A stretch of DNA of 64,000 bases from Formicarius rufipectus (Eukaryota > Chordata > Aves > Passeriformes > Formicariidae): NCBI GenBank assembly GCA_013399695.1, contig VXAU01002239.1, positions 105,975-169,974 of the forward strand. Direction: 5' to 3'. Positions 37,365-50,085 of the stretch are shown in pieces. Under the pieces are notes generated by a model. That model was not told the DNA's origin and made no database searches. It saw nothing but the letters and a program-made list of their open reading frames with translations. Position numbers and translations under genes: made by a program. Position 1 is the first letter of the stretch, and every line of letters starts with the position of its first letter.

Positions 37365-37400
37365 GGCAAAAGTCTGCTTCTACTGAAGCCAGTGGCTAAG
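37365..37400. repeat. Palindromic relic, CTACTGAAGCCAGTGG core
   Basis: 'GCTTCTACTGAAGCCAGTGGCTAAGG' resembles the 'cccactgaagtcagtggg' core. Short and weak. Confidence 0.3.
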
Positions 37401-39879
37401 GTTCCTCTTGCTCCAACAGTACCTAGAAACCACTGAAAGAAAATAAAAGTGAGCATTTCTGTGTCCCACAAGAGAGTCAGTACAGAAGCTGGCTGAGCTT
37501 TTTGGGGGCTAAAAAGCCACACAAACACAATATCTCCAGATCAAATGTGGTCACTGCACAGATCTTGGAGTACACAGGACTGTGTCACATGTGGAGATGT
37601 ACCCACTGAGGAACAGTGCAGGCATGTGGGGTGGCTTAATCCTCTGATGGGCTGCAGGAGGAAAAAAAAGGTAGTTTGTCAAATTTTAGAAAAGCATACC
37701 AATAGGATCACACACGTGTGCACACATCTGTAGGTACATGCAGGCATGAAGACAAAGAGGTTTGTGCTCTCCCACAGTTCATGGAAGCGGCCACAGCACT
37801 GTGCACCTTGGAATGAGTGGCCAGGAGGGACAGTAAAGAACAGATGTGTTTGTTCTTCTTACTGCAGCCCCATTAGCTGAGAATAGAACCAAATCCCCCA
37901 CCTCACTGGGCTTTAAAACACCTCGCCTGCCTTGAAGTACTTGGGAGAGAATGTAAGGCCACAGAGAAGCTGGTGGCAGAAGACTATTGCCCTGTTCTGA
38001 AAAATGAGAGGTGCCTGCCCAGCATGCTGGGCTGACTGGGAGAGGAGAAGGAGACAGAGGACTGAAGTTGGAAGAGGCGGTAGATAAATAAGGCACTCCC
38101 AGTGGAATCCATTACCAGCTGATTAGAAGAGCTATTCGGGTTATCAATATCCAGATAAAGCACAGGCTGTGAAGGGGAACTCAACCATGAAGGTGGCCTG
38201 CTGCCTCCTCACCTCCAGAGCTGGGTCCTCTGATGTTTGTCTCTGGAAATAACCCCTGCTCTGCTCCATCCCACACAAGGACGAAAGTCTCTCTGCAAGT
38301 AAGGTCCTTTAATGGAGATGGGAAAGGACCAGTGGGGTGGGGGGCGCACAACACATTAGCAATGGAGCTGAGTGGGGCAGCATGAGGACACAGCTTCCCT
38401 TGTGTTCCACTGTCAGCTGAGGGACTCTCGAGGAGCACACAGTGAAAGACTACAGCCTGATATGCTCTCACAAAAGCCAAGAGCTGCGCCAATTAAAAGA
38501 ATTCAGGTCTGACTTTCAAATAAAAAAAGAATTTAAAATCTTTCCTTTGTCCCTTTTTCTGATTAAAAACCACTGACCTGTCTGCAGCAGTTGATATAAG
38601 GACAGAGGAAACAAAATTGGAAGCAGGATTACTTTATTTCAGCTAGCTTTAAATAACAGTGCAGCAGCCACCCCTTCCAGCACAGCACTGCCTAGCAGTG
38701 CCTGCTAATGCTGCTCCCTTCAGCAAGCTTTGGGAAATCAGAGTCTAGCATTGAAGCACCAAACTCACAGAAAGCCCAGCACAGATGGGGGCATGGGTGT
38801 CTCTGATGACTTTTGCTGTCATCTGTGGATGTTTGCTCAGATGGGAGTCTGGGGGGCCAGGTGGTCCCTCCAGCAGGCACTGCTGCCCTAGAGCAGCCAC
38901 AGGAGGGAGGCTGTGATGCCTCTGACCACTGGAGAGAGCCCACCTTTACCAGGGGGCATGGACCTGCTGGGTCCAGGAAGAAGAGGTGAGTGGCCTCTGG
39001 AATGGCTCGCTTTGGACATACCTTGTGAAGGGCAGCCCCTGTTCTGAGCCTGAGCTTTTTTTAGGAGAACAGTCATCTCAACAAGGGTGATTGAGACCCC
39101 ACACAGCTGGTTGATCCTCTCAGGCTGTACCACCTATCCTCCTGTCCATGTGTTCTGCTTTAGTTTGGCTATTTTGGGGACCTTGTGCCTGCTGGATGGG
39201 GTTTCTATCGGCTCCCCTTCCCCATTGCCTGCTGACCTCTCCACGCTGGGCTGCTCTCACCCCTACCTGGCTCATGATTGACTGCATTGTCCAGCTCAGA
39301 GACAGGGCTGACTGTTTTCATCTGCCTGATTCTGGCTCTTTTCCCTCTCTCTCCATCTCCCAAGCTCCAGTTTTATGCTTCGAATTAAGAGGAGCAGTCT
39401 CAGGCTCAGTCTCCCCATAGCAGCCCACCTCCTTTGTCTCAGGGGGCCTTGCTCCCCTCTGTGCACTGTCCCCATGGTGTGAGATGAAGCATCCACCAAT
39501 ATTCCCCGTAATTCCTGTTCTCCAGCAGCAGCTGCTGGGATGTCTCCTGTCTGTATCCCAGGTTGGGAGCCCCGACATCCAGAGCAGCAGTGTTTTGGAG
39601 AATCAAATGATACACAAAGAGCAGAGACTCTGTGCAACAAAGACTGCGGCACAGGGAAGGAAAGTTCAATACATCTTTATTTTGGGGCTCTACATCTTCG
39701 CATTCCCACTGGTCCTTCCTCCTTACTAAAGCCTTTTCCACACCCTCTGTGCTCTCTGTTTACGTTCACCTGCTACCCAATTAACTCTCCGTTTAGCTGT
39801 GCACCTGCAGTGGCATTGTCCTCAGACCACTGCACTGGAGCCATTAACCCTCTAGATTGCATTCAGCTCTGAAAAATAC

Positions 39880-40140
39880 CCATCTGAACGGCTGGAGCAT
39901 TCATCTGTGAATAGGAAATATGCTACAGTAGTTCATGGCTGGTAAATATGTGACGGGGGAAGAGAGATTATGCTTTATTATCAATTGACTTGTGTCGCCA
40001 ATGGGCTTTCTGTCATAATTGACTAATGCCACCCAGAGTGATATGTACTTCTGCTGATAGCTGCATTACAAGTTAACACTCCAGCACAGTATATGTTTTC
40101 ATTCAATCTCTATAGGAGAAACTCATATATGGCAGCTGGC
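39880..40140. promoter_or_regulatory. Candidate conserved non-coding element
   Basis: Non-repetitive DNA with TTTATTATCAATTGACTTG, TCATAATTGACTAATG (homeobox-like ATTG/TAATTG cores) and CATATATGG. It shows no coding signal or known repeat. Inference from texture only. Confidence 0.2.
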
Positions 40141-40865
40141 AATGCCTCGAGGGGGGAAATCAGCCGTCTTGGGACTGAGTGGAAGGCACTCAACTACAAA
40201 CGACAGGAGACGCAGGAAGAATTGGGAAAGTCAAGGCAAAATTAGTCAGAGGAGATTTGGTATGTTGCAGCATCTCCTGCCCAATCTATCAAACTTTTTG
40301 GAAGCAGACAAAGAGCTGGAGACACACTGAAACTGGAGAGATGTTGTTGTTAGGGTTTGGTCTTTTCTTTCTGTTTTGAAGGAGGAGGAGTTAAGGAGTA
40401 AAACTATAACAGTATGTTAACTGAAAAACTGCTGCAGAGTATGACACACAGGACAGGAGATAAAGGGCCGGTGTAGGCAATGCAGCAGCAACAGCAGGTC
40501 TGGAGAGAGAGGGAGAAACTTCATTGTGGCCAGAGGAGGGCAGGGGGGAGAGAAAACTGGAGACAACATCAGCTCAGAACAACACCTGCTGATTGCAACC
40601 TGCTTGCCAAAGAAGGGAGAATTAACCTTCCAGATCTCTCATAACAGAGAAAAACTAAATACTCTGAAACAATGGCACCTCCACCAAAGATAGGATTCTG
40701 TGTCAAGGGAGCCTCATGGTCATGTCCTGTCAACCCTCTGCCCCAGACTACAGCAGTAGGAACCTTACCACCTCAGTCTGCTGCAATGCCTGTCGTACAG
40801 CAGGCAGAAAAACAAGAAAATGAGTCTATGTCCTATCCTTGCCACAGGATTTTTGTACACCAGCA

Positions 40866-40908
40866 CTGGGCAAGGCATTGGTTTGTGCCTCAGTTTCCCT
40901 CTCTTCAA
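40866..40908 (-). mobile_element. Possible MIR-like core
   Basis: 'GGGCAAGGCATTGGTTTGTGCCTCAGTTTCCCTCTCTTCAAGG' resembles the reverse-complement MIR block. Short. Confidence 0.4.
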
Positions 40909-41169
40909 GGTGGAGAGTACTCACAAAGCTGCTTAGGTACTATTGAAACCTGCAGAGTCTTAAGTGGAAACTTCTGCAGAAGTAATTGCTGTTTTGGACT
41001 GGGAAGGCAGCCTGAGCAGAAGGGGGAAAGTTTTTGGAATATTTTATATTGGCCTGTTGAAAAGCAGCAAATTACCCATGTCAGTCTTGATACTTCTCCT
41101 CCCCATCAGTCACAGGCCAGAAGAGGCATGGAGAACAGCACCCCTGTGCATGTCTGGTTTGTTTATGCC

Positions 41170-41290
41170 AGGCTAGACAGAACAACCTGGTTTGGTAGAA
41201 GGTGTCCCTGCCCATGGCAAGGTGGCAAGGAAGAAGGTGAGCTTTAAAGTCACTTTTAACTCAAGCCATTCTCTGATTCTGTGATTCCAT
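41170..41290 (+). mobile_element. CR1 LINE 3' tail
   Basis: 'AACAACCTGGTTTGGTAGAAGGTGTCCCTGCCCATGGCAAGG', 'GAGCTTTAAAGTCACTTTTAACTCAAGCCATTCTCTGATTCTGTGATTCC' are degenerate CR1 3'-terminal blocks with the tandem tail. Confidence 0.88.
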
Positions 41291-41555
41291 GTGTCTATGT
41301 TTCTGTGTTGCCTGCTGTGGGATCTCAACTTTTATGACACTCAACTCCATGGTTGTTCCATTGGCCTCCTTCAGGCTGATGCAGAAGCCAGGGCATTGTG
41401 CAGGGGTGATCCTCCCCATCTCACCTCTCATCCTGCCCTGACCAACCCCATCCCATCCCTTCACCTGGGCATAAACCCCTCCTCCTCGAGGAACTCAGCT
41501 TGTTGCACATCCCTGCTGCAAAACCCTCTGGAAAAACTTCTCAGGACCAGTCCCC

Positions 41556-41588
41556 CCTCCCCTCTCTCTCTCCCTCTCTCTCTCTCTG
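41556..41588 (+). repeat. (CT)n-rich microsatellite
   Basis: Two CT runs separated by a single CC interruption, followed by CACAAACACATACACAC-like sequence. Confidence 0.9.
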
Positions 41589-41834
41589 CCCATATCCACC
41601 CACAAACACATACACACGCTCTTATCTCTCCCATTGCATGCACAGAGCCAATGTTGGCTTAAAAAAAATCAGGCCAGCTCTGCAGCAGATGGAGGACTGA
41701 TACAAAACCGTGCCGGTCAAATGATCCCCCCTCCCCTTATCCTCTCCCATTCCTCCCCAATAAGTGAGCAACAAAGAGGGGGAGAGGGAGAAGAGAAATG
41801 GCCCATTTTCCAGCTTGTGAGATGATTAGCACTA

Positions 41835-41880
41835 AAAAAAAAAACCCAAAAAAAAAAAAAAACAAACCCAAAAAAAAATA
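41835..41880 (+). repeat. A-rich tract with CCC interruptions
   Basis: A-rich runs separated by CCC and AC interruptions. No transposon body is attached. Confidence 0.9.
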
Positions 41881-42019
41881 TTTTCTGCACCAAACTATGC
41901 CTGGAGGTTATGCAGGCACCAGCTGCCATCTAGTGGAAAGCTGGTCTGGTCTGTCACCAGCAGACACTGCCTCATTTACCTCCGCAGCAGGAGGCAAGGG
42001 AAGTGTGTTCTCCTAAATG

Positions 42020-42260
42020 TGTTAAGTTAGCAGTGCTATGCACTAGAAACAAATTAATATATAATTCTTTTGTGTCTTAAGGTCATTACTGCCGAGGCAT
42101 AAATTAATAGAGCTATTCCAGTTAATTCATTTTGGCATTTGCTTCTGCGTGTCTGAGCACATATGTGACTGGGGCCTTCGTCTTGTTTCCGCTGGTGGAA
42201 ATGATGAAGTCTTGAAAGAAGCTTTGCCATATTAATGTCATTTTTAACCTAAAAGTCAGG
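42020..42260. promoter_or_regulatory. Candidate conserved non-coding element
   Basis: Contains several AATTAAT/TTAATT homeobox-like cores (ACAAATTAATATATAATTC, AAATTAATAGAGC, AGTTAATTC) and TTTGGCATTTGC, with no repeat or coding pattern. Function is inferred only from motif density. Confidence 0.25.
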
Positions 42261-43035
42261 GAGACGTGGGCTCTGCTGCTTTTTTTCTCTCTCACACTCC
42301 TGCGAGGCAGGCTGCAAGTGTGGAGTTACTTTTTCAACAAATCCAAGATGAAACCGAAGGACACAGTATTTTTCCTCACAGATGTGTGTGTCCTACGTAT
42401 AAGCAAGGCAATAGAGCACTCTTCTGAGAATAGCAAAGAAGGCTGTAATGCACATTATCCGATCACGGATGCATTAAGCTGTCCTACAGAAATATAGATG
42501 TTTTCCTTTCAGATCAGAGAGAGAACAGACATAATCAGTGGAGAATGAGACAGCAGCTTTAGCATCCTTTTCCACTTCTTTCATTTCCCTGCTTTTCTTT
42601 TTGGGGACACATTCTGCAGGGTATCATATACCCTGTATATTCTACTTGGCTGTGGCTGCATCCTCCACTGTCAGAAGAAGAAAAGGGAGCTCAGCAACTT
42701 GTCAGACTGGGCCACTACCCAGGGACCCCTCTTCTCCCTACCCCAACACTAGGAATATTTCAAATAAACATGTGTTGTGTTTTGGCTTTGAGTGTTTTTG
42801 TGGTGTATCTTTTTTTTTTTTTCTTTATTTTAAATGAAACTATGCTGAAGAAGAGAATTTAGTTTGGTTAAGGGTAGGATTTCTCACAGGATTCATGGGA
42901 AGAGAAAATGGATCTATCACTGGTTCTACCAGCATGCAGCTGTGCCATATAAATAGGACTTACAGCATCAAGTCCCTGTATTTGTCAGACAAAGAGGAAA
43001 CTTGATTCCATCTTCCAGAAGCCACAAGACCAAAT

Positions 43036-43150
43036 TCTTTTTTTTTAACTTTTTCTTTTATTTTTTTTAATTAAAAGCCAAAACCACCAACAACAAAGCC
43101 AAACCCAAAAACCAAACAAAGACATAAAACAAACAACAAATACACCCCCT
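43036..43150. repeat. T-rich then A/C-rich low-complexity DNA
   Basis: T-rich sequence switches at about 43069 to A/C-rich DNA (CCAAAACCACCAACAACAAAG and similar), giving a long minus-strand frame that is an artefact. Confidence 0.8.
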
Positions 43151-45378
43151 CTACCCCCACACCCCCTCTGAAAGTGGGAGACAATAAATCTAGTAGATGC
43201 TCAAACAAAGCTATTCCCCAAATTCTAACACAAAATTTTGTAGAGAGGAAAAAAAGAATCTTTGTAGTAAACATGTTGAAGTCTCTGCTTGAAAAATTCT
43301 TTCACTAACCAAAATGCTTCCTGGATCTAGAGAAAGGGACAAAAATTGTGTGGAATAGTTTCAGGCTGATTTTTCCCGTGGCTTCTTGCGGCAAAAAGGC
43401 TATTAATAATGCATTTCTGTACTTTCTGTGTTTTGGTGATCAGGTATTTCAGTACCTAAGGTCTGTGCAAGAGGTGGTTTGCAGTAACATATTTGCTGCA
43501 AAAGCGCCATGAGCTTTATTGTTTGTACTGCCAGCTTCCTATAGATTTGAATTATTTGGGCAGAGATGAGCCATGCAGGCAGAAGGCAGCAATTAAAAGT
43601 GTCCTAGGTGCAGTATATACTGCTGAAAAGAACAAGGATAGGGGACTGTATTTCTGTTCTTCCTGTCTCCCTAATACTGGTGTTAACCAGACAAGGTCCC
43701 ATGAACTGAGGCTGGGATCCCTAAGAGTCACTGGTGCCTCTTCCACCACCACTTTCCTGTCCCTTAGAGAACACTCTTTGCTCCCTCCCTCTTTGCACAG
43801 ACCCAAATCATGCAAAAAGGCTTTCTCCACCTTGGCACATCCCTCTCAATGAGGACATACAGCCACGCTGGCACAGAGCAAAGCATCTCCACATGGTTTT
43901 ATACCCCTTGAGGATCTGCTCTCATGCTCCTGTAAGTGATTGGGGTGAATCCCCAAACTCAGTCAGTTCTTTCAAGGCAATTTCTGAAAGATGCAACAAG
44001 AACACTGAATTCATAACACCCTTATGAGGAAGACCTGTGCTGTTCTCTGTAGCATTGCAGTAAGCTGTCAAATTTTGCACAGTGAAGCTAGAATGGGTCT
44101 GCTGAAATCAAGAAAGAAGACTGCAGGTGCTAAAATAGCATACTTTTGTTTATGCATATGAGTGTATGTGCATGTGTGAGCTTTATTTTCCTTTTGAGTG
44201 GGCTTGTGGGCTCAATTCTGTTCATGAGAGTTTTGTGTTTTATTGTTTGGCTTGGTTTTATTCTTTCTCCCCTGCATTTTAACAGTAGTAAATTCCTGGA
44301 GGAACCTGAGATCAGACTGCTGCTTGACAAGGAAAAGCAGAGCACAAGTCAGATGTGTGACATTGCTCATGCGTTCTGACCCACCCAGCAGAAGAAAACC
44401 TCTCTGGTTTTGGCTGAGGACAGGGCACTGCCAGCGCTGCCGGGCTTTGCAGATCCTTGGCAAGCCAGCTCCAGCCACGTAATGAAACACACTGAAATCA
44501 TATGTTAGAGTTTCATTCTTCAGCTGAGATCCCTTAATCTTCAACTGTCCATGGGACAATTACTGTTTGGGATTAAGACTAGTACCTGATGGATGGACAA
44601 AGTGAGATGAATATGCTAAAATAAGGTTTTTGGAGAGAGAGGGAGAGAATAAAGGACAGTGTTACATGTCACCATGGCATGCTGTCATTTAAAGGGCCAA
44701 ATGTCTTCATTTTCTCTTCCTCATGTGAGAAGAAGACAGTAACCCGATCCTGTATCACTCCCTTTTTAATAAAAAATATACTTTATCCCTGTGGAAGGAT
44801 GTGTTTCTTCCTGTCAATAAGTGTCAGCAGCTAATCTGAACCTTTCGATAAAACAATGCCATTAAATAATTTAACCTGTGAAGAAATACTGATGGCTGTG
44901 AAATAATTTATGGATTTCAGATGTGTCAAACTTTAAAGCACTGAAGGGAAGAAATGTGAGAAATGGACCAGTATGAGATTCTTCAGCAAAAAGAAAAGGA
45001 GTTTGTGATACTACCCCACTAGAAAGAAAAATCAGTGAGTATGAACAGTCATCTTGAACATAGATCAAGTATGAACAAATATATATCACATGAAAAAGCA
45101 TTCTTCATAAATGTAGTGTGTACAGAGACATAAGATAAGCTTTCCAAAGAAAAATCTAAGATGATTAAAAAAAAAAAGGGAAATAAGGCAAAGATGTGGA
45201 GTCTGTTACTTGCCTAATGCCTGCATAAAACTGCTAGTCCTGATACTAGACATTAAATAAATATGTCAGAGGGAAAGCAGAGAGAGTCTTCACCACAACA
45301 GTGAGTTTCAACAGCGAATTAAAGGTGACATTGCAAGAGAAAGTGACAGATGATTAAAAAACAGCTAACACATATATT

Positions 45379-45397
45379 AAAAAAAAAAAAAAAAAAA
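45379..45397 (+). repeat. Poly(A) run
   Basis: About 19 A residues. No recognisable retroposon upstream. Confidence 0.9.
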
Positions 45398-45550
45398 GAG
45401 CAAGGAAGGGGAATATACTTAAATAGATCTGGGTATTGTATAGCCTTTTAACCTTATTAAGTAAACATGCTCTTTAAACCCCTTGTAAATATGGGAATAG
45501 AAGAAAAACAGCAGGCAATGTATGTAAGCACATGGATCTGATACTCCAGG

Positions 45551-45628
45551 GCATTTCTTTTTCTTTCTTTTTTTTATTTTTTTCCCCTTCCCTTTTGCTA
45601 TTTATTTTATTTTATTTTCATTTTCATT
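45551..45628 (-). repeat. T-rich low-complexity tract
   Basis: TTTCTTTTT, then (TTTTA)n and TTTTCATTTTCATTT repeats. Confidence 0.85.
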
Positions 45629-45751
45629 TGGCAACTTCTGCATTCAAAGCCCAGAGCTTGGAATTTCATACCTATTTAACACCTGGTTAAGCAACACTTA
45701 ACCATTGGCACCAGCTGACTGCATCCCCATTAAGCAGAATTACTCTCATCA

Positions 45752-45832
45752 TAGACATTGGAAATGGAAAAGACCTACCCGGTCATGTAGACCATTATAC
45801 CACAACCAATGCAGGATTGTTCCATTTAGTAG
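45752..45832 (-). mobile_element. Ancient CR1-like LINE fragment
   Basis: 'GACATTGGAAATGGAAAAGACCTACCCGGTCATGTAGACCATTATACCACAACCAATGCAGGATTGTTCC' resembles the reverse complement of old CR1/L3 ('...gaaaagacctattaggtcatctagtccatcc...tgccaatgcaggattgttcc'). Only the distal part remains. Confidence 0.6.
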
Positions 45833-45899
45833 GAAAAGAAGAAGGATGGGCTTGTCAGGGGATGATGACTCAGAAGAGCTTGGTTCTCTTCCCAGCTCA

Positions 45900-45970
45900 T
45901 GTTAGACTTCCGGAGCGACCTCCAGAAAGTCACTTAACCTTGTTGCACCTTGGTTTCCCATCTCAGCAGC
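45900..45970 (-). mobile_element. MIR-like SINE core relic
   Basis: 'CAGAAAGTCACTTAACCTTGTTGCACCTTGGTTTCCCATCTCAG' matches reverse-complement MIR ('caagtcacttaacctctctgtgcctcagtttccccatctg'). Confidence 0.6.
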
Positions 45971-48869
45971 AGCTTCCTTTCTCACATCCCCACAGTTGCT
46001 TTATAAGTTCTTCAAGGCAACATTTATTTGTATGTAGGTATGTTTGCAGTTGGTATTAGAAATGCTCCCTGATTTGAGATGGAGAGGAAACGTACAGCTG
46101 GAGCATCCATAATAGCCTGTGCTCTCTTTAATGCTTTACCTCTGAGTAATAATATAGAGTTTATTCCTTTCCTGAACAAAGGGAGTAACAAGAAAGTAAG
46201 ATGATAGAGACAGATCAAAGATGACCTTTAATTTCAATTCTACTCTATTTCTTTCTTAAAACTGATTTAACAACAGAAATTATAAGCTTGAAATCCTAAC
46301 TGATTTCTCTACACAAGATCTCTTTTCTCTTAAGGTCTGCTTGCTTTTACACTGAAGCTGCCTTTTTGGGGCCACCATGAGGTACAATCTAGGATCAGAA
46401 AGTGCATCTGTCACAGAGGAATATAAGCTGTCAGCTGAAGAAATCTCAGCAGAAGTCAGACAGTCAGAAAACTTACTATAGTCCCAGAGTTTATGTTAAA
46501 TAATTCACATGCTAACACTTTCCGCTGGTAGCAGTCACAGGGAAATCCCAAGCTGAATTTAACAAACGGAACAAAACTTTCCATGCATCCCTTCTCCCTC
46601 CAACATGGCCCGTAGCCAGAGCAGTTCGTCTGTGACCACCGGCAAAGCCGGGTGTGCTGGGATTTGTCCACAACCCCACCAGCATCAGCTCCTGCCCCTG
46701 CCGTGAAGGAGCTCACACTGGTGTGCCTCTGCAACCCTGTGACCCAGGGCAAGGGAAAGTTAATGGAATATTGGCTCCTCTGAAATCACAACCTGTTTTA
46801 CGTGGCTGTTCAAAGGCATGTGCCTGCTGCCCCAGCTCTGGTGGTGGGCAGCGCGGGGTTGTTTGCTGGGATGTGGTTTGATGGGGTCCAGTAGTGTCTG
46901 CATCTAAAGAGTGTCTTTAAATCACTGCTGTGGGCTGTGCTACCAAGTGATATGACATCAGAAAGGATTCTGAGTCCTTTTTCTTGATGTGTGAGTAAGC
47001 TGAGACTTCTGAGAAAGACAACAAAGGTACTACTGGCTTTGTGTTTTGTGAGGAGATTTTTATATTTATTTTATACAGTTGCACACAGTCACTATAGGAA
47101 CCAGTATTCTTTTGGTGCTGTTCCCTACCTGATGGGATTGTTCTGCATGCTAACTGATGAAAGTCTACACTAGTCTGTAGGTGGAAAGAAAGAAATTATT
47201 TTAAGAATAAACCTCACTCCTTCTGTGATATTTTTTTTCTTGCCTGTACAGTTAATCAACCAGGTCTTATTCATTGGTTATTTTTTGATAGAGGGGAAGA
47301 GGCTAATCGTAGAGGTAACTTTTTAAAATGCTAATTAAATTTATAAAGATATTGTTGTTAACACTGTAAGGGCATAAAGGATTAGTAGTCTCCATCTTGG
47401 AAATGTTATAATACAGATGAAAATTTATGGGAATATATATGTGTATATAAATAATGGTAAATCTAATAGCTGCTCATTAACTTCCATGGCTTTATATGAA
47501 GCTCAGAAAGAGATAATAAACTAATATGGGATCTTCTAGAAAATGATAAGATTAACCTATCAAATTCTTTGCCTGTCAACTTAATGTGTCAGGCTGAAGA
47601 AACTAGAAACAAAAGAGTGCCCTTCACACTGCAGTGTCCTTTATGTATTTATTTATTTTTGCTCTTCTTTTGACTAAGCTAGAGCCTCACAGACCTTTTC
47701 CCCATCTGGTATAAAATTATATCAGACCCACTGCATGCAATGATATATGCCTCTGCCTTCAGTCAAGAGAAAGTACATCACTGTTTTATTGGATGCAGGT
47801 CTCAAGAGTTCATGAACTCAACAAACACCCCTATAAATTACTGGAAAGCCACACCAAAGTGTAACAACAATAAACTAGAAACGGCCTAAGTGGCTTTGCT
47901 CAGCCAGACCTTCAAATACCACTCTATGATATTTCCATGCTGCTACCTTACTCATTGCAGATATTACTACCTTCTGTAGAACCAGATGTATTAGGTCACA
48001 TGCAAAAAAAACCACCTTCCTGGTTCAAGAAACAGCCTGTAAAGAGTTATTTTAAAAAAATGACAGCATCTAACAAACAAACTTTCTGTAATGCAACTTT
48101 TCCTTAATTGCAGTTTTTTCTAGTTTGCTGAGGAAATCCACTAAATTACTTGCTTTGCAAACTGGCATCCCACACAAGACTTGGGTGATGTGGTGGTGGA
48201 GACAAGGTTCAGAGCCCACAAGGTAAAGTTTATCTTGCTAATGACTTCACTCCAAAAGTGAATGTGCAGTTCATTACTATTTTCCATTCCCTTCTGGATT
48301 TCTTTGGCAAGATTGTCAGTGTACATGTTAATGTAATGCTGATCCTGCTGTTCAAAGCATTTCTAATGCAAACATGTGTCCAATAGCCAGTGGAAATTCA
48401 ACTGAGTGCATTAACTTGTGTCACATCTTTTACCAAGCAGCCACTATCTGGTGTTGATTTCCAGTCACTTTGGACTGGAGGTAGATTTAAACCAACTACC
48501 TCTACTGGAAAACTATTCATCAGAGAGTATGATAGTGAACACATTGCCAAAATTCCATTTTTTGGGGTTTCCAGAAGGCTCCCTTCATGTGTTATACTGA
48601 ATGTAGAAACATTCTCCTCCCTGACATGGTTTTGAGCAGCAAGAAAGTTGTCACTGAATTCTCTAGAAACTATCCCTTTTAAATGCCTTCTCAGACTTGG
48701 CTTCCTATGAAAGCTCTGATACCTATTGCCTAGAAATATTTGGTTTCTAAAGTTAATTGTTGCTGATGCTTGATTCTGCAGATTTGCTGCAAAGGAATTT
48801 ATAGCTTGTTTGGTTTGGACTTCTATGTCTTTCCATGTTAGATTATTCTAGAGTCTTTCCACTGAGAAG

Positions 48870-49145
48870 TTATTTTGTTGTTTATCTTCTTTCTCTTAAT
48901 TTCAGCCCATTATCCTGGTTATTTCCCCCTGGGGTAATTTTGTTCCTCCCTGGGTGTTTGTGCTGTTCAGATGTTTGCAATGGGCTCCCTCTACCCCCTA
49001 AGATGTTGCCCAGCCCTGCTGTGCATATTGACTGTTGTTCTTGTAAAACTTTCCTTGTAAGTCAACCCCTCCAGCTCTCTAATCATTTTTGTTGCACTTC
49101 TCTGAACTCCCTCCAGTTTGTCTTCATTTCACTGGTAATAACTTT
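48870..49145 (-). mobile_element. Ancient CR1-like LINE fragment
   Basis: On the plus strand, in order: 'TTCAGCCCATTATCCTGGTTATTTCCCCCTGGGGTAATTTTG', 'CTTGTAAGTCAACCCCTCCAGCTCTCTAATCATTTTTGTTGCACTTCTCTGAACTCCCTCCAGTTTGTC'. This follows the reverse complement of old CR1 ('ccagccctctaatcatttttgttgccctcctctggactctctccagtt'). The copy is highly diverged. Confidence 0.65.
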
Positions 49146-50085
49146 GCCTATGTGTCATTTGGCATTTTCTCCTTATCACATTCCAGCAGAGCATCAAACC
49201 TTTTGCCCTGTTGCTGCGTGCTGTTGTCAGGTAGACTGGACTTCAGTGATTGACGTAATCCCTTAATTTGCTGGAGGGGCAGTTTTAGATTTTTTGTAAA
49301 CCCATAACTTGGTGATTTGAGCCAAATATGATGCTGAGGAGGGGGGTTATTCACTCATCTTGTCTAAACAATGCTGGAACTGATTTTGTGGATTTAAATC
49401 CAGGGAGCTCCTGGGTATTTTTCCCTGCCATTTCTGATGTTGGAATATAACATCAGTGCTAATTTGATGACTTTCCAAGCAGAAATAAAAATTCAGAGGA
49501 ACAAATCCTCCTTGCTGCTGGGCCTGGGAAACTTGGTTTTTGCCAGTGATGGCAGAAGGTGGGAGAGCCACAGTTTCGGGTGAGAAGAAACAAGCCCTAC
49601 ACAATACCAGCTCTGTAGTCCTTCTCCCAGCCATTCCTGTAGACACAGCCCAAGAGGGAAGGAATGTTCTTTCCTGGTAGACATGACTTTGCTCATTCTC
49701 TGTCTTAGACTGGAAGGTCTAATTTCTGCCTCCTGCCCTCATCTGATTTTACATTCTGCCATGATTATACTCTGATTTTTTTCAAGGGTGCCTTGTTTTA
49801 TTCATAGAAACCAACCCCACACCTGAGCAGATCCTGGCCCATGGGGTCAGAGAGCTGGAGGGGTTTGCTTCCTACCCCACGAACCTCCTGTTGTATCATT
49901 GAGCACCTTTTAATGTGCAGCAGAGTCGATTCAGTGTCACTGTCGTTTCTGAGCAACGTGCCTGTCTGAAGATGTCCTGCAGCTTGAATATCCCTTCCAT
50001 GTTGCGAGCTTGCAGTCACCTTACTAAGGTTTCAAAAAGACTGAATTCTCTGAGCAAAAGGTCCCTATGACAAAAGATTGCCTAC

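Larger units (their letters stand above)
30332..41169. other. Long gene-free stretch with scattered ancient relics
   Basis: I see no convincing exon in about 10.8 kb. The listed contents are MIR-like patches (31.10, 36.91, 40.87 kb), palindromic relics (32.07, 35.78, 37.37 kb) and two candidate regulatory blocks (31.57 and 39.88 kb). Frames up to 125 codons (36255-36632) and the 191-codon frame at 40672-41247 have no motifs; the latter runs across a MIR-like patch and into a CR1 tail. The region at 37.8-39.7 kb is GC-richer with many overlapping frames but no repeat I can name. Confidence 0.5.
41291..48869. other. Gene-free stretch with low-complexity and ancient relics
   Basis: No exon recognised. 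Named contents are listed separately: CT-rich and A/C-rich simple sequence, an ancient CR1 patch at 45.75 kb, a MIR-like patch at 45.90 kb and a candidate regulatory block at 42.02 kb. Frames up to 123 codons lack motifs. Confidence 0.5.

Noticed and set aside
40672..41247. 191-codon frame beginning MAPPPKIGF
   Set aside because: No domain, biased composition; it crosses a MIR-like patch and ends within a CR1 tail, so a chance frame is more likely.
44212..44559. 115-codon minus frame
   Set aside because: No domain or conserved motif; composition is ordinary for non-coding DNA.
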